DNA of 64,000 nt from Atkinsonella hypoxylon. Its lineage: Eukaryota > Ascomycota > Sordariomycetes > Hypocreales > Clavicipitaceae. This document shows, piece after piece, positions 12,123 through 24,965 of the stretch. The notes beneath the pieces were generated by a model. That model was not told the origin of the DNA and did no database searches. It saw only the letters and a program-made list of their open reading frames with translations. Where the stretch lies: the NCBI GenBank assembly GCA_000729835.1, contig JFHB01000003.1, positions 124,001-188,000 of the forward strand, written 5' to 3'. A program made the translations under genes and the position numbers. Numbering within the stretch: position 1 is the first letter of the stretch; each line of letters opens with the position of its first letter.

Positions 12123-15100
12123 CTTGAAGAGCTTTTCGGGGTTTCTGTGGCCTTTTTAACGCAGGGTCTCGAAAGACGACCAGCGCATCGAATGAAGCAG
12201 GCACAAAAGCCCACAGGACCGAGTAATTGTCCTTCTTTGGTGCAACGGTGGCAGCACGTTGTCATGTGGTGGGAAAGACTTCCTGACATGATGGATGTTT
12301 CAATGAGCCCCTGCGTGAACTACGCTAATGTCGGAGGACATCGGCGCAAGCCCAGGCTCCACCGCAACGTGCAACACGGTCATTCTCTTCCCATGATGGA
12401 ATGCCCATTCCGATGGGGGACATTTTGGCATACACTCTTGCACCAGGATGGTCAACAGGAATCAATGGGCGAGTTCAAATATTGTTTTCGTGTAATCGAA
12501 TGTCTGCATCAGGGCTGTTAGGCTTCAGGGTAGCAGTCATTGTGTGGTTGGGCAGTGTGTAACGGTGATCACTGAACTCACCCTGCAGCAACCTCAAAAA
12601 TGGAACGGATATGCCATCGCGAATAAAGTCAGCAAAATGCCACTACTGCAGCTTGCCGGCAAGAGACAACAGAACAGGCTCCTGGAGATAGCTCGGGCAG
12701 GCCAGGGATGGATAATCTCGCTGCCTTGGCCGGCAGACGCGCTGTCATTTCCAACCACATTCGCGAGATTCATCGTCCACAAGGCGTTTGCAAGTTATTT
12801 GCAAATTGAGGCAGGAGCGAGCCGTCTGGTAAGTTATTGCCTCATCCGTGTCGTGGGACCGGCTGGAAACCACCAGCTGGTTTTTCCTGCATAAAGATAA
12901 GCCAGACATCCTGCGTTTTTTCTCTCCTTTTCTTTCTTTCTTCCCTTTGTTCAAAAAAAAAAAAAAAAAATGAAAATGTACCGAGAAGTTGGGCTTGGGC
13001 TTGTCCCCACCAACTTTCTGGTTCAAACTTCCTCATCATTTCAGGTTCTCGAAGACCTAGAACTCCGCGCTGCACGCAGGAGAACTCGTTGTTACTCAAT
13101 TGACTGATTGTGTTAGGCAAAACTTGACCAGTCGGAAGACCTGTCTGGACTGGCCGCCCTGGTCAACTGCGATGATGCGCAGAAGGCAGCATGTTATTCA
13201 ACCAGGACATGCTGGTCTAAGTGGTACTAACCAAACATATTTCTAACCACGTTCCCCCGTTGTGATCGTGCGTGTCTGTGGACCCGAACAGCAGCCGCTC
13301 AGTACCGGCTTCCCCCAAAACCGTATGTAATGAGAAGTCAAGCCACCAACTATGTATGTCCATTGTTGACTATTAGGACTAGTCTTCAGCTATCGAACAG
13401 GTGGCCTTCACAGCTCCAAGAGACATAGCCTGGCTGCCGTCTTCACATGAATGCTGGATGTTATTTAGCCTGAGCAGCAGCGCTTTCCCGAGGCACTGTG
13501 CCCTACTCAAAGATGCGGCCGATGTTTTCAACGTGGGGAAAACATATGTCGGAGACGTGCCGCCTCGTGGTTAGCGTCTCTTGGTATATTACGCTACCTG
13601 CCACTGATGGCCTCTGAGTGGCGGCCGACGTCCTCTTTGATTGGCCGAGGGTTGCGTCGAAACATGTCATGGCGCTCTTTGCACAAAAAAAAAAAAAAAA
13701 AAAAAGCTAATGAAATAAACAAATTAGCGCTTTGTTTCCGAACCACATCGACATTACGAGCGGGCCCGCCACAAACTGGGAGCCCCATGAACGTTGGACA
13801 AACGCAAGACATATATTAAGTGCTGGGTTCTGGGGTTGAAGCCTGGCCCAGCGCCATGTCAAGCCCCATCCATGACCGCACTGCACGATAAATTACTCTT
13901 AGGTACTCTGTACTCCGTGCATAGTGGCGTGATGTGTATCGAATGAAGGATGAGTCAGGCGTATGTATATGTACGTGCTCCGTACATGTTCGGTACATAC
14001 TCCGTATAACAAAGGCTTCAATCTCCCATTTTCCAGTTTCCTTCCGTAAAGGATACCATACAGATGCTGTCAGTACGTTAATAATAAGAATCCTTTACCT
14101 TAACAAGGGCCTGCCAAGTCAGCTACAGGTATCTTAACAAGGTACTCTGTAAAGGTAGCAGACTGAACGTCATCAACTCCCTGACCAGCTTTGCCGACTG
14201 AAACTGCATGAAATTTTATCACGAACTAACTGGCTGGTGCCTAGGCCTGTCATAATAACCAGCATATACAAGAGTACTTCCTGGCACACGTTGACTGTGG
14301 GGCATTCAAAGTCAGTTATCTGACGTACAGATATCTACATACCTACCTACTCCGTAGTTATGTAGGTGCCTAATTTAAACAGGCATCTAGAACGTACATA
14401 TGTGCATTCAGTTCCACCATGGGTAGCGCTGACGCGGACCTCGATACCGGTTGGCGCCTTCGCACATGCCTACGGTACTTCGTGTTAGGTACATAGGTAT
14501 CACTGGCAGAGATCCCTTGAGGAATTGACAAATTCGATGGAAGCCTTCCCGGCATTCGCCCGCCCATTGCGGCTTTCCTCGTAACTTGATGGAACCCATT
14601 GAACGTTTGTTCGTGGGTTTGGGGTTGGTCAAGCCTCTTGCTCTCGTTGTTGGTCACAGCCCATCCCGTAACCATGGATTCTAGTGACAGTTATACGCTT
14701 ATAAGCTTTGATAAGACGTGACAAAAACATGGCATAAACCATAAACCTCCTTCCTCATGACCACGCTAAGCTGTCTTATAATTAAATATCAAGCTGGCCA
14801 CTGTCACCGAAATCCGGGTCGATGCGCGATGGTCGGGCAACTACATGGAAGTCATTGTCTTCTTCTGAAGCCTCCTCGAGTCAGATCCATTCTAAACGTA
14901 CCCAGCAGCAGCACATGTGCTGTGTCATCGAAGCCGTCTCGAGCAGAGTCGTCTTTGACTGCAGATGGCCTCATCGTCTTCCTCAAGACACTGAAAATGC
15001 GGCACCACTCTACGTACACCCACTGTACCTAGGTACGTGTTTACTGTAGCACTTGGAAGCGGTCCCTGAAGCCGGCAATGTAGGGCATCCTCTGATCTGG

Positions 15101-15900
15101 ATCCTCTGTCTGATCTGAGAACAAGGTTGGCAATGAGCCGCGTTTAGCCTTCCCTTATTCCCTGCCCTGCACTGCAACGTCAGCAAGCGCATACTCGGCA
15201 CATAACTGGTGAGTCTGGGAGTTCAAGTTTTAGGCTACTGCAGACAACTCCAAGTTTTGCTCACGCCAGAAATCAAAGCTCTTGTCATTCTTGCTTCGCA
15301 AGCAAAATTCCAAGTCCAAGTCCAAATTCCGGCCATCGACAAAAAAAACTCGGTTCACAACCCGATTTTTTCCGCGCTCTACAACCATTCATGCCCTGCT
15401 AGCTCTGACGTTTTGATTTGGCCTGAATACATCATGACAAGGTCGCTCTCGTCCGTGCCCAGAACCTTGATTCAAGTTTCAAGTCACGATACACCACATG
15501 CAGGAGACCAGACAATTTCAGGGAATCCAGAAGCACCCCACCCACGTACAGTGGGTCCAGCCACCGTGCTGGTTCCTACAGGAGACCAAGACGGCGACGG
15601 TCACCCCTACGGGTACGTCTAGTCATCAGAATTGAACCATGAATTAACGGCTCTTTCCGACAGCCTTTTCCCTGTTTTCTGCACAACGGTCATACTAGCG
15701 TCGCCAATTCTTTAAAATCTCCTCTGTAAATCATTCATTCTACCCTAGGTTGTAGGAAAACTGCCCTTTGCGGCATTTCTCCAGCCTATGCTGGCACCAC
15801 GGAGTGGCGCTCCATGACCCTGCTCACAACTCAGTCAACCCAAAGCCGCAGGCGTTTGCTCCGATAACTTGGATATCCAGGGAATATGCATTCCGTGAAG

Positions 15901-16033
15901 GTGTAAAAACGGGTACCCACGGGTCCAATTGACTTGTCTGCGATAAATTCTTATCGAAAAATTGGACCCATTGGGGCCCATGAATGCCATCAAGTACTAC
16001 CTGTGGGTAACCCGTGCAGGGATCATTTTACAC
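15901..16033. mobile_element. MITE-like nested inverted-repeat element
   Basis: The ends are GTGTAAAA (15901-15908) and its exact reverse complement TTTTACAC (16026-16033). Inside, ACGGGTACCCAC on the left pairs with GTGGGTAACCCGT on the right with one extra base. GGGTCCAATT (15921-15930) pairs exactly with AATTGGACCC (15960-15969), and a further CGATAA/TTATCG hairpin sits between them (15941-15956). A weaker outer pair (CCAGGGAAT at about 15878 and ATTCCCAGG at about 16038) may extend it to about 170 bp. The repeated GGGTACCC word recalls hAT-type subterminal repeats, but no target-site duplication or coding capacity was found, so it is either a non-autonomous transposon or a structured regulatory sequence. 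Confidence 0.5.
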
Positions 16034-16404
16034 TTTAATTCCCAGGGCTGGGTTTTCATCATCACTCTTCAAGGATGACTCCTGTTGCATACCTCTGCAC
16101 GACTGGCTTAATAACCCAGGCACGGGACTGGCTTGTTCGTATGCACTCTACTCCGCAAAGCCTGTCATGTGGTTACTAGTAGTTACCAACCATGATGTTA
16201 GCCAATTACATGGGAGTCAATAGTATGTACTTGAAAGGGTCAACAGACTCCACCATGTTGAAGATACTAGAGATCTACGGAATACGGTAGTCACTCGCTC
16301 AGCCCAGCGTCTCTCTCAAGATCTATATACCTGCTTATATGGAATAGTTACATTTCTACGGCCCTGTGACCACTCAAAACGAATAGTCGAGTGGATCATT
16401 GGAT

Positions 16405-16440
16405 CATTACATTGGGCATTACATTGGGCATTACATTGGG
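16405..16440. repeat. 12-bp tandem repeat, 3 copies
   Basis: CATTACATTGGG is repeated three times without mismatch, followed by a partial copy. No gene is attached. Confidence 0.9.
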
Positions 16441-17056
16441 TATTGGGGAGATGACAGCTCCATGTCAGCGGGAAATAGGCTGCAGTTGTTGTCCGAGCAA
16501 ATTGACTTTGTTCCACCAGGCCTGGTAATGGACCATGAATGCCGGCCAACAAGATGTCATGTCATGATTGTAGAACATCCCCCCCTCTGTCAACTGTTGT
16601 CGTGTCCCAGACACGATCAAAACACAAAATAGGTAGACGGACAAAAGAACGAAGAGCAAAAATTCCTGTACGGAGTAATAAGACCAACTATTACGGAATA
16701 GAACTGCGGCACTTCATGCCTTTCTCCCTGCAGTACTCCGTACTTTGAGTGCAATTTAAGCAAGCCTGGTCCTGATACCCACAGGACTTTACCTCATTAG
16801 AGATATCAACTTCGCTGTTTGAGCAACGACGAGTCAAACATTATAGAGCTTCCAATTTTATTTATTTTTCGACTTAAATTGTACTGTACCTCACCCTGCC
16901 GCAATTTGCTGAACGTGTCGAATACAAGTGAAAAGCCATTATCTCAATCCCACTGCTTCGCCTCCGAGGGGCCATTGATATGCAAGCCGTTAAACCGAAA
17001 CCGAAACTTTAGACAGCTTGCTCCAGCCAATGTCACGTTTGGAATAGACTGTGCTG

Positions 17057-17086
17057 TCGAGCGTCTTCGAGCGTCTTCGAGCGTCT
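17057..17086. repeat. 10-bp tandem repeat, 3 copies
   Basis: TCGAGCGTCT is repeated three times exactly. It lies in the gene-free stretch. Confidence 0.85.
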
Positions 17087-18408
17087 GCGAAGGCTGGGAG
17101 AAAGAAAGGCGGGTGGGTCCAAGCAAGAATGATGCCTGCCCCCCACCACGTCTTTCTTGCCTGCCCTGCGAGCTCTTGACCAGGTTGGCGCCCGACCGCC
17201 TCAGCACATTCTTAACAAGGGATGCCAGAAGTAAAATAAAGATAAAAATAAAACAAACAAAAACAAGAAGGAGGCACGGCGCAGGGCCAGGACCATGGGT
17301 AGCATGAGTGCGCCAAGATATCACCTCGGTCGCGAATCAACTACTAAGCCTGGCTAATTAGGACTAGCGGGTTTTAAAAGGTCAATACTTTACTTTACCT
17401 TGAAACCTCACCATTGTGGTTGTGGAGAGATAATTACTTGTTCGAACTACGTCTGCAGAGCTCGTACTGATGAGAGCACGCGACACCTAATGAAGAACCA
17501 GCAGCCAGCCTCCTCACATTAACTAACTCACTCCCTCCACTCTTAACTGCAGACCTGGCTTGCCCCTGGCATACTCGACAAGATGAATGGTTGATCCATT
17601 AACTAACTAGAAGCCCACCCACCAGACCTGGGGTTTCTTGTGTCATGATGTCGAGTGGGGCATAAGGAGGGGTGACATGTGGTTGTTGTCTTTCGCTGAA
17701 CGCTGAACGCTGGACGGAATCTAGACGCTGTGGCCGGAAAACTTACTTACGCAACGTGTGGACCACTTGTCTGCTGTCACGGCTTTCCCACTTTCCGCAC
17801 ATCAATAGTTACACATTCTCTACTCTCTCTCATGTGGCGATGAAATTGTCATTTCTGTTGTTGTCGCACTTGCACCGTACCTCTCTCTGTACATAAAATC
17901 AATAAACAAATGCAGCCCACTACTTCGGTTTGGATCATGCATTAGTACGGATCACTGAGTGCCCTTAATGCCAGACAGACTCCGCGAGCTGGAAAGCTGC
18001 ATTGCTGCAGTCATCACAGAAAGCAGCACATGCGCAATCTGATCTACGCTGCATCATGGGACAAGAGCATCCATCCCTCGACCTTCAGAGTTCCAAAGAT
18101 GAAGGAGCGGGCAAGCACAACGGACAGGGGCGTGTGCAAAGCATTATCATAGGAAATGAATAAGCCTACAGAGTACGGAGTACCAGACCTCATTTGCTAA
18201 TTGTATTCCGTAGGAACGCCATTGTCCACCAGCTCCGGTTAGGAGCAGACTCTTGGCGCTACACTTGCATTGGCAATTTTTGGCTGTTTGGATCCTCAGG
18301 ATCCTCAACTTGCCGGGTGCCTCTACTGGTGGCGGAAGCTACAGAGAGAGAGCCAGAGGGTCAGATGGCCAGTAATCAGTGCATAACTATTGACGTGGTC
18401 ACTTGCAA

Positions 18409-18444
18409 GGATTATCTCTGGGATTATCTCTGGGATTATCTCTC
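18409..18444. repeat. 12-bp tandem repeat, 3 copies
   Basis: GGATTATCTCTG is present three times, the last copy differing at its final base. Each copy contains GATTATC. Confidence 0.85.
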
Positions 18445-19354
18445 TAACTAATCGGTAGCCAGGTGGGCGATACTGCTACTTCTTGTCACCAGACAAATTC
18501 TGTGGAGTGTAAAGTACATCAGGATTATCATTATAACAGGTCATAAGAAATATTGACCTGGTTACAAGGATTAGTTGATAATCGATAAACAGTGGGCCTT
18601 GTGACCAGCCCTCTTTCTTAACGTCGCCAAATGGATAATCAAGCAACGGCTTCTGATGATGAAATTTCACCGAAAAGGCACCAGTTGACCTCACACGCCT
18701 CTAGCCTCTACACGCCACCAGGCCGTTGGACGGCAACCGCCGTTATTACCGCACTATCTATCTTATCCTGGGTCTCGGCCACTCTTCATTAGCCCACCAG
18801 ACTGTTGAAGATCCAGTGATAGCCTGGTTTTTTTCTCGCTAATCTTGGTCATCTTCTATGCCCGGCTGTCTGGCTTGTTTGAGTCTGTTGTTTCTGCCAT
18901 TCTGGTGCAAATATTGATCCTGTGTGCGTTATAGTATAGGGGGTTTGAGGTTTGAAACTTGAGAGCTGGCACACAGCACGTCGTCACACACAGCATTTCA
19001 CATGCGCCGCGGTCTTGAAATTCTACGCTAACTGTGCTCGATGGCACCCCAAAAAAAAAAAAAAAAAAAAAAAAAAACCATTACCTCTACGCAAACCATT
19101 CTCATACCTACCTACCTACCTATGTATGGACAATGCGGCCACTAAACCTCGAACGGGGCCTGATCCGGCGACTGCCGTGAGACGAGATCTGACCCTGAAA
19201 CCTTTGAATAAGGCTACAAGGGTTGTGTCCTGTGTGCCCCATTATTCATTATCCATTATCATTATATCAGGGTGGACAGCTCTTGCACAGGCATAGGCAT
19301 TGATGCTATTTTCAGAGCAAGGCGCTCCGTTCTGACTTGTCCTGCTTAGCAAAG

Positions 19355-19452
19355 TACCTACCTACCTACCTACCTCCTAAGACCTACCTAACCTACCTAA
19401 CCTACCTAACCTACCTATCTAGGTACCTAGCCTAGGTAGGTAGTTACCTACC
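19355..19452. repeat. TACC/GGTA tetranucleotide array with inverted arms
   Basis: The block is built from CTAC/CTAA units and turns into GGTAGGTAG on its right side, so the two sides are partly inverted. Similar small arrays occur near 1155-1200, 19122, 43115, 57190, 57400 and 59190, all intergenic. Confidence 0.8.
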
Positions 19453-19805
19453 ATTACGCGCTATCCCGGTTCCTAGTGACAGCTTGCAAGGCTCAAAGTT
19501 CTTGCATGATAGTTAGTACAGACACAGTGATAGAACTCTACGCAAATATTACGAACTGCCATACAGTCCAACTGATAACAGGCTGGCCAGTCAATATCTT
19601 CAGGGATCGGGTTGGCGTGCCATGCATGGTACCTATCTGGGTAGGTGTGCAACTACTTACCTTCCAGGTAATATCCACTTTGCTTGCACGAAGCCCTACT
19701 GCAATAGTCGAATAACGCTGCTGTGGGCTGCTTTGCTTGTAAGCAAGTGGAGATACTATTGTTCTTCAGACTCCAGGTTTCCATTACTCTTGGTTGTGTG
19801 TCTGC

Positions 19806-19840
19806 ACTCATCACTCATCACTCATCACTCATCACTCATC
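19806..19840. repeat. 7-bp tandem repeat, 5 copies
   Basis: ACTCATC is repeated five times exactly, about 530 bp upstream of the transcription factor start codon. Confidence 0.9.
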
Positions 19841-20367
19841 ACTGCCGGAGCCAAGCAGGCGAGCAGGCACAGGTTGAATATGAGTCTCTCTCATTCATCC
19901 TCAGTTTCGACTTGATTGACCTTCAAAGCCCGCTTGCGGCTTTCCACCGCAGACTTACTCAGAGAGCTCTGCCGTAAACCACAGGAAACCTGGGTTGGTT
20001 TCACCATACAGAAAAGGCTTCAAGGCTGTTTGTCTCCATCAGGTCACCGGAGGGCACTCGCAGACGTCACCTGTCATCAGCTCTCGCCCTAAAAAGAGCC
20101 TGCTGAAGTCATTTACTTGCCTCAGTTGGACTCGACACGTCCCTGCGATCCATAAATCTCCCGGGAGAGCTGTGGAATCGCGCCCCCGGAATTCTGCGCA
20201 TCAAGACGTTTGGCTCCGCTCGAGGTGGCTATTCGTGTGGACACCTCTGCAGCAAAACACGTTGTCTTCCACATCAGCATGGTAAAGGCACCCTGGTACT
20301 AGCGTTAGCTGCAAGTATTGACGTATTATACCGGCCTAACTTAATCGGTTGACGAGAAAACAAAGCT

Positions 20368-22856
20368 ATGGATGACTACTATCACCACTTCCTGACATCT
20401 GTGTCGGGAGTGGGAGGCTATTCTACTATCAGTACTGATGAGTTGGGTATCTCAGCTCTCCCTAACTATCCCCTTCCCATACCAGACCCGACAATGCAGA
20501 ATCTCTATCATAATCTGGGCCCTTCAGGAGCATTCTCTGATCAGCCCCATCTCCATATCTCCAATGCTGGTAAAGGTCGCAAGAAATCAATGATGGGCTC
20601 GAGCCCTGGGGCCGAACAAGTTAAACACCGACGGACTCGATCAGGATGTTTCATGTGCCGGAGCAGGCGTGTGAAGGTAATGTCGGCGGCTGAAGCAAGA
20701 CCGTGAAACAGAACACGATGTCGCTAACAGACCTGACGAAACTCAATTAGTGTGATGAAACAAGACCAATCTGTGAACGTGAGTATTCCTGCCTACTGCC
20801 ACATATAAGGTGAACAGCTTTGCTTGGCGATGGAAGGCAAGCAAGGGCACCGGGAGACATGTTAACACTTGACCAGGCTGCAAGAAAGGCAATCGCGATT
20901 GCGTCTATCCAGATCCTCCCAGCTCAAAGACCGCTAGGTTAAAGGAATGTAGCAGGCCCTTCCATAGAGCGAGCCCAAAATCATCTAATGACGGCGAGGA
21001 TGGCGATGGAGACCCAGAGACGAAACCTTTGGAGACAATAATCGACGAGGATGAGCGGGAGGAATCGCCACCAGAGGAAACATCTGATTCTCAAGTATCA
21101 GGACCTCGAACTAGACCTTTTGTAAAAGGTTTCTTCAGACGACAGAGCGCAGATAGTGTATCACAAGATGGGACAAGGCACTCATCTCCTTCAACCTCAA
21201 ACAGTCACAATACGACGAGTCCACTATCTTTTGGACTAAATCCTCTGATAGAAGGGAGACTTGATTGGTCACATCTTCCACTAGATTATCAGCACTATCT
21301 GCAGTATTTTGTCGAAAACATCACCAATTTTCATTACAGTATCGCACATGACGAGGAAAACTTTTATGGTTATATCCTCCCGTCCTTAGCAATTCAACAC
21401 GAACCACTGCTCAATGCCGTCGTTGGATTTTCTGCGTATCATGCGACTTTGCAAAATCCGGATGGGAAGCTTCAAGAATTCTTGAAGTATTACAACAGAA
21501 GCGTTACATTACTCCTCGAGTCAATCAATGCGAAGGATATGGATAATATGCTGACGCTTGTGACTATTCTTCAGCTTCTAACTATTGAGGTAAGCCTTCA
21601 GATCTCAATAGTCTTCGAAATATCTTCTGCTGACCTGAATCAGGAATATTTCGGTGATTGGATCAACCTGATGGGTCACCAAAAGGCAGCTTTCCAAGTA
21701 ATCCGTAAAATTTTCAGCCCCGACACGGTTTTGCAAACATCGATTGGTAGAGCATGTTTGGATTGGTATACTCGATATGACTGCTTCGTTGCGGTAATGG
21801 GTGGGTTTCCAACAGACCTTCCGAAGGAGTGGTTCGACCTCATGAACAATTATCATGAGACCCGTGTGATTGCCAACCCCGACGATCTAAGCCGCAAAAT
21901 CAGTCTTCGGTCCACCCGACTGCGTGCAATATCGTACGATATGGCTATACTCTATGCCCGTGGCAGCCGTGGACAGATTAATGCCGAAAACTTCGCTCGA
22001 GAACACGCGAGAATAACGGAAGACTTGCTGAAATGGAAAACAACCTGGGATGCTATTCTTTCAATACCGGAGTACGTCGTTACAGATTTCTCCTATCGAA
22101 AAGCATTTGACCCGAACGATATCGTCAATCCGTATATGCCTGGACTACTGTACAAGCCGCCTCTCTTCACCAACACGCTAATAAACACGGAGTGGGAGTC
22201 TGTGATGATTATGCACTTATCGCAGTCTTCAGATACCCCAACCGAGCAAGTGTTTGTCGAAATGGCCAAACATGCCTATAAAATATGTCAATATTTTGAA
22301 ACAGTGGAGTTTTGGCCTCTGATACCGAAGGGGGCATTAATTCCTTTGCACTGCTGTGTTTCCATAGCGTGTCTTTTCTTGCCACGAGACTCTCGTCACC
22401 AAATGTGGGTTCGTCGCAAGCTTGCGCTGCTCGATAAAACGGGGTAAGCACATGTTCAGTTGTCGGCACCTCCCCTTTCCTTTTCCCTTCCACTACGAAA
22501 ATATGCATCAGCCGGAAGTCCATTGTACAAATGCATCGGCCCCCTTTCCTATGTTAACATTTGGAGCGTCTTCTAACATAGCCGACAGGATGATTTATCC
22601 CACCACACAACGAATGAAGCTTGCTCAGGTGTTTCGAGACTCGTCCTGTGCGCGTTGGTGGCTTCCGAATGATGAGGGATTGACGCCTATCCTGCAAGCA
22701 GTACTGACGTTTACCGATGAGCGAAACACGGCAGCCGTCAACGCACAGCATGAGAATCTCCGAGAAGTACGGCACCTGTTTGCAAAGCTGGAAGCTGCCG
22801 AGGTGGCTCTAATGCAAGCTCATCTCGGGAGTCAATCTTCAAACGATACTCCTTGA
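20368..22856 (+). CDS. Zn2Cys6 transcription factor with Fungal_trans_2-type regulatory domain
   Basis: Five exons (20368-20676, 20751-20778, 20877-21589, 21644-22443, 22589-22856) give 705 aa. The binuclear zinc cluster is complete across the first two introns: Cys94, 97, 104, 111, 114 and 121, spaced CX2CX6CX6CX2CX6C. The basic stretch HRRTRSG precedes it. An acidic Glu/Asp-rich linker follows, then a long helical middle region resembling the Fungal_trans_2 domain. The third intron (54 bp) has no stop in frame and could be retained, adding 18 residues. The last intron is longer (145 bp). These proteins are nuclear DNA-binding regulators; the arrangement recalls factors annotated as moc3-like, but the target genes cannot be read from the sequence. 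The 8.2-kb gap upstream is unusual in this otherwise dense window. Confidence 0.88.
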
Positions 22857-23340
22857 TTCGCGATGCCTAATCTGATGAATGAAGATGACGAAACCGAGAA
22901 TGAGGAGCTCATAGAATTGTATAAGCGTGCAATGGATAGGAAGTGAGAATAACTTAGGTGGATGACACCGAAATGGTGCGTCATCCCAAATACTTGATAT
23001 GGGCATCTGCCATCACATCCATAGACGCCGACATGACACGAGAGCGTGTACAATCTAATGCAAGATTTGAAACAACAGTCCCAGTGTATAAATAGTTGAG
23101 TCTGGCGCAAGGCTCAAACAATAAGAAACATAAATACTATCACTAAAAGGGACCTTTAGTGCCCCATTTATTTCACATTAAACCAACAATTAATATTCTA
23201 TCGTATCAAAAGGGTATTTAATTTGCAACTCAGAACTGTGTAACTTGCTAGGTTTCCTTCGTCAGGCACAAACAAAGTGTTGCTCTCTTATGATGATACA
23301 AGGTTTACGGGTGGGTATGAGCGATATATGCTGTCTATGG
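22857..23340. other. Convergent 3' intergenic region with a small hairpin
   Basis: Two genes end towards each other here. A 21-nt inverted repeat (23141-23161) has CACTAAA and TTTAGTG arms around a 7-nt loop. No coding region was seen. A role in 3'-end formation is possible but not supported by more than position. Confidence 0.4.
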
Positions 23341-24965
23341 TCACTCTTGCGTAACAGTTTGTTCTGGCTCGGTGATCTGGCCAGACTTTCCCGTCATATT
23401 TTGCTTCTCAGACTCAGTCTTTTGTGCCTCCTCGTCTTCAACAACGGCTTGGGTGACTGTGGTCTCGGTCTCAGACGTAGCTTTATCTTCGGGTTTGTCA
23501 TGGGAATTGGCCTCGGTTTCTGGCTCAGAACTGTCTGTGGAGAATTGATATCGTGGCTCTGATGCCGGTGGTGCTTCTGGCTGGATTGTGATGACATTTG
23601 GTTCCTTGTCCTCTGCGGCAGGTGAATCTGATTCCAGAATGGTTTCATCTGCTTCTGATGCTTCCACTGAAGCGGGTGTTTCCGGTTCATCCACGGCTGC
23701 TGCCTCAGCAGGATCTATAAACTCTTGAATTGGGCCTGTCATGACGGAGTTTTCCACGATAACGGGGACTTCTGCCACCTCGGGCTCCTGGTGGTCTGAG
23801 ATATGAAGGTCCCGCATTCTGCCGGAGACATTGTCTGTGTCCTCCTCATCTGCCTCTATGACGGTGGTGACGGCGCTTCCTGTCGATGGACTACTTCTAA
23901 TGTGTCTTCGAGTGTTGGTACGACCGCCTGGCTGCAGGCTCTCTTCCTCTTCCTCTGACACTGATACCATGCTCTGCCGTTGCTGAGAGGGTGGCTTGAG
24001 AATGATCGGAGGAGCAGCCTTCTCTACTACTTCCGGCTCAGCGGGTGTTCCTTCGAGGCCCTCGGCTTCGGGGGGAAGCTTGTAGTTCTCCGCAGGCAGC
24101 AGGTCGTAGAGGTCGCAGACGGTTTTGAAAAGTATATACAGACCCGTCTGACTCTCCACGGACCAGAACACGCTGCGGTGCTGGAACCAGGCGTGCGCAA
24201 AGATGCGATGTAGTCGTCTGAAGACATTGACGAGGTTCTTGACGCCCGCGTTCTTACTGTGGACGTCGTTGAGAACGGCGAATCTGCTGGGGAACAGCTT
24301 CTGGTCTGATACGACGTTGGCTGCCCAGTCCAGCGTGTGGCAGCAGTAGTCGATGGCGCAGCAGCCCTTCGGCTGCTCGTGGACGGCGCACAAGAACTGC
24401 CATTCTGACGCGCGCATCTCGGGGCAGGTCGTTGCGCTACAGGGGGGTGTGTCGAAGAGGAAGCCCACGATGAGGGAGTTGCATTGGGAGATGAGGAAGC
24501 GGCAGAGCTCGTAGAGCCAGATGGTTCGGTCGATGCCGGCGGGCGGTTGGGCGATCTGGACGGTGGCCTCGCGGGTTATGGCTTGGGTTCCGGAGGCTGT
24601 GTGGTGGTAGTGCAGAGCTGCGAGGTGCTCTTGAAGTTGGAAGGCCGAGTCGAGCTGGGCGCGGAAAATATGTACACTGGTTAGAACAGAGGTGATTTCT
24701 TCTCGAATCCCCCCTCCTCTTGGAAAACCACATTGTGCTGTATACATACCTCGCTCAACGGTACGAGTGGAGGTCCAGCAGCCATATCAGCAGCTTTCGT
24801 GCCGGGATGGATGCGGCGCTTGGAGTTGGCGTCCAAGACGAATTGCTCCATCAATGTCGCATGGGAACTTGCTGGTGCACCGCCGGACGGTGAGTTGGGA
24901 CTGATTTGGATTTCGGCCGGCGGAGGCGGACTCGGCAGGCGAGGCGAGCTCGGTGCCAGAGCCAT
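23341..24965 (-). CDS. mob3: MOB3/phocein family protein, STRIPAK complex subunit
   Basis: Exons 24750-24965 and 23341-24654, separated by a 95-bp intron, give 509 aa. The intron acceptor at the CGCCCAG before CTC restores the conserved reading LDSAFQLQEHLAALHYHH. Residues about 73-270 are the Mob1/phocein fold, with the CPEM and HEQPKGCCAIDYC segments, HTLDWA and the helix RRLHRIFAHAWFQHR. These match phocein (MOB4/MOB3) rather than the kinase activators MOB1/MOB2. In fungi MOB3 belongs to STRIPAK, a PP2A-striatin complex needed for hyphal fusion and fruiting-body development. The C-terminal 240 residues are acidic, Ser/Thr/Pro/Glu-rich and probably disordered. The start codon faces ZNG1 over 311 bp. 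Confidence 0.9.

Larger units (their letters stand above)
12123..20367. other. Large gene-free stretch (about 8.2 kb) upstream of a Zn2Cys6 regulator
   Basis: No open reading frame here shows a recognisable family, and none can be joined by splicing to a credible protein. The DNA is not simply AT-rich. It holds poly(A) runs at 12953-12970, 13685-13705 and 19051-19077, several 3-5 copy tandem repeats, at least eight TACTCCGTA/TACGGAGTA-like words (for example near 13976, 14346, 16733 and 18173), TACC/GGTA arrays and the inverted-repeat element at 15901-16033. No tRNA was recognised. It probably contains the upstream region and perhaps a long 5' leader of the transcription factor gene; non-coding transcripts cannot be judged from sequence. 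Confidence 0.55.

Noticed and set aside
12147..12521. 124-codon plus-strand frame after the MOSC gene
   Set aside because: Composition is irregular, no family is recognisable and no splice partners were found. Frames of this length are expected by chance in an 8-kb stretch.
15209..15622. 137-codon plus-strand frame in the gene-free region
   Set aside because: It lacks domain signals, and neighbouring frames of similar size occur on both strands.
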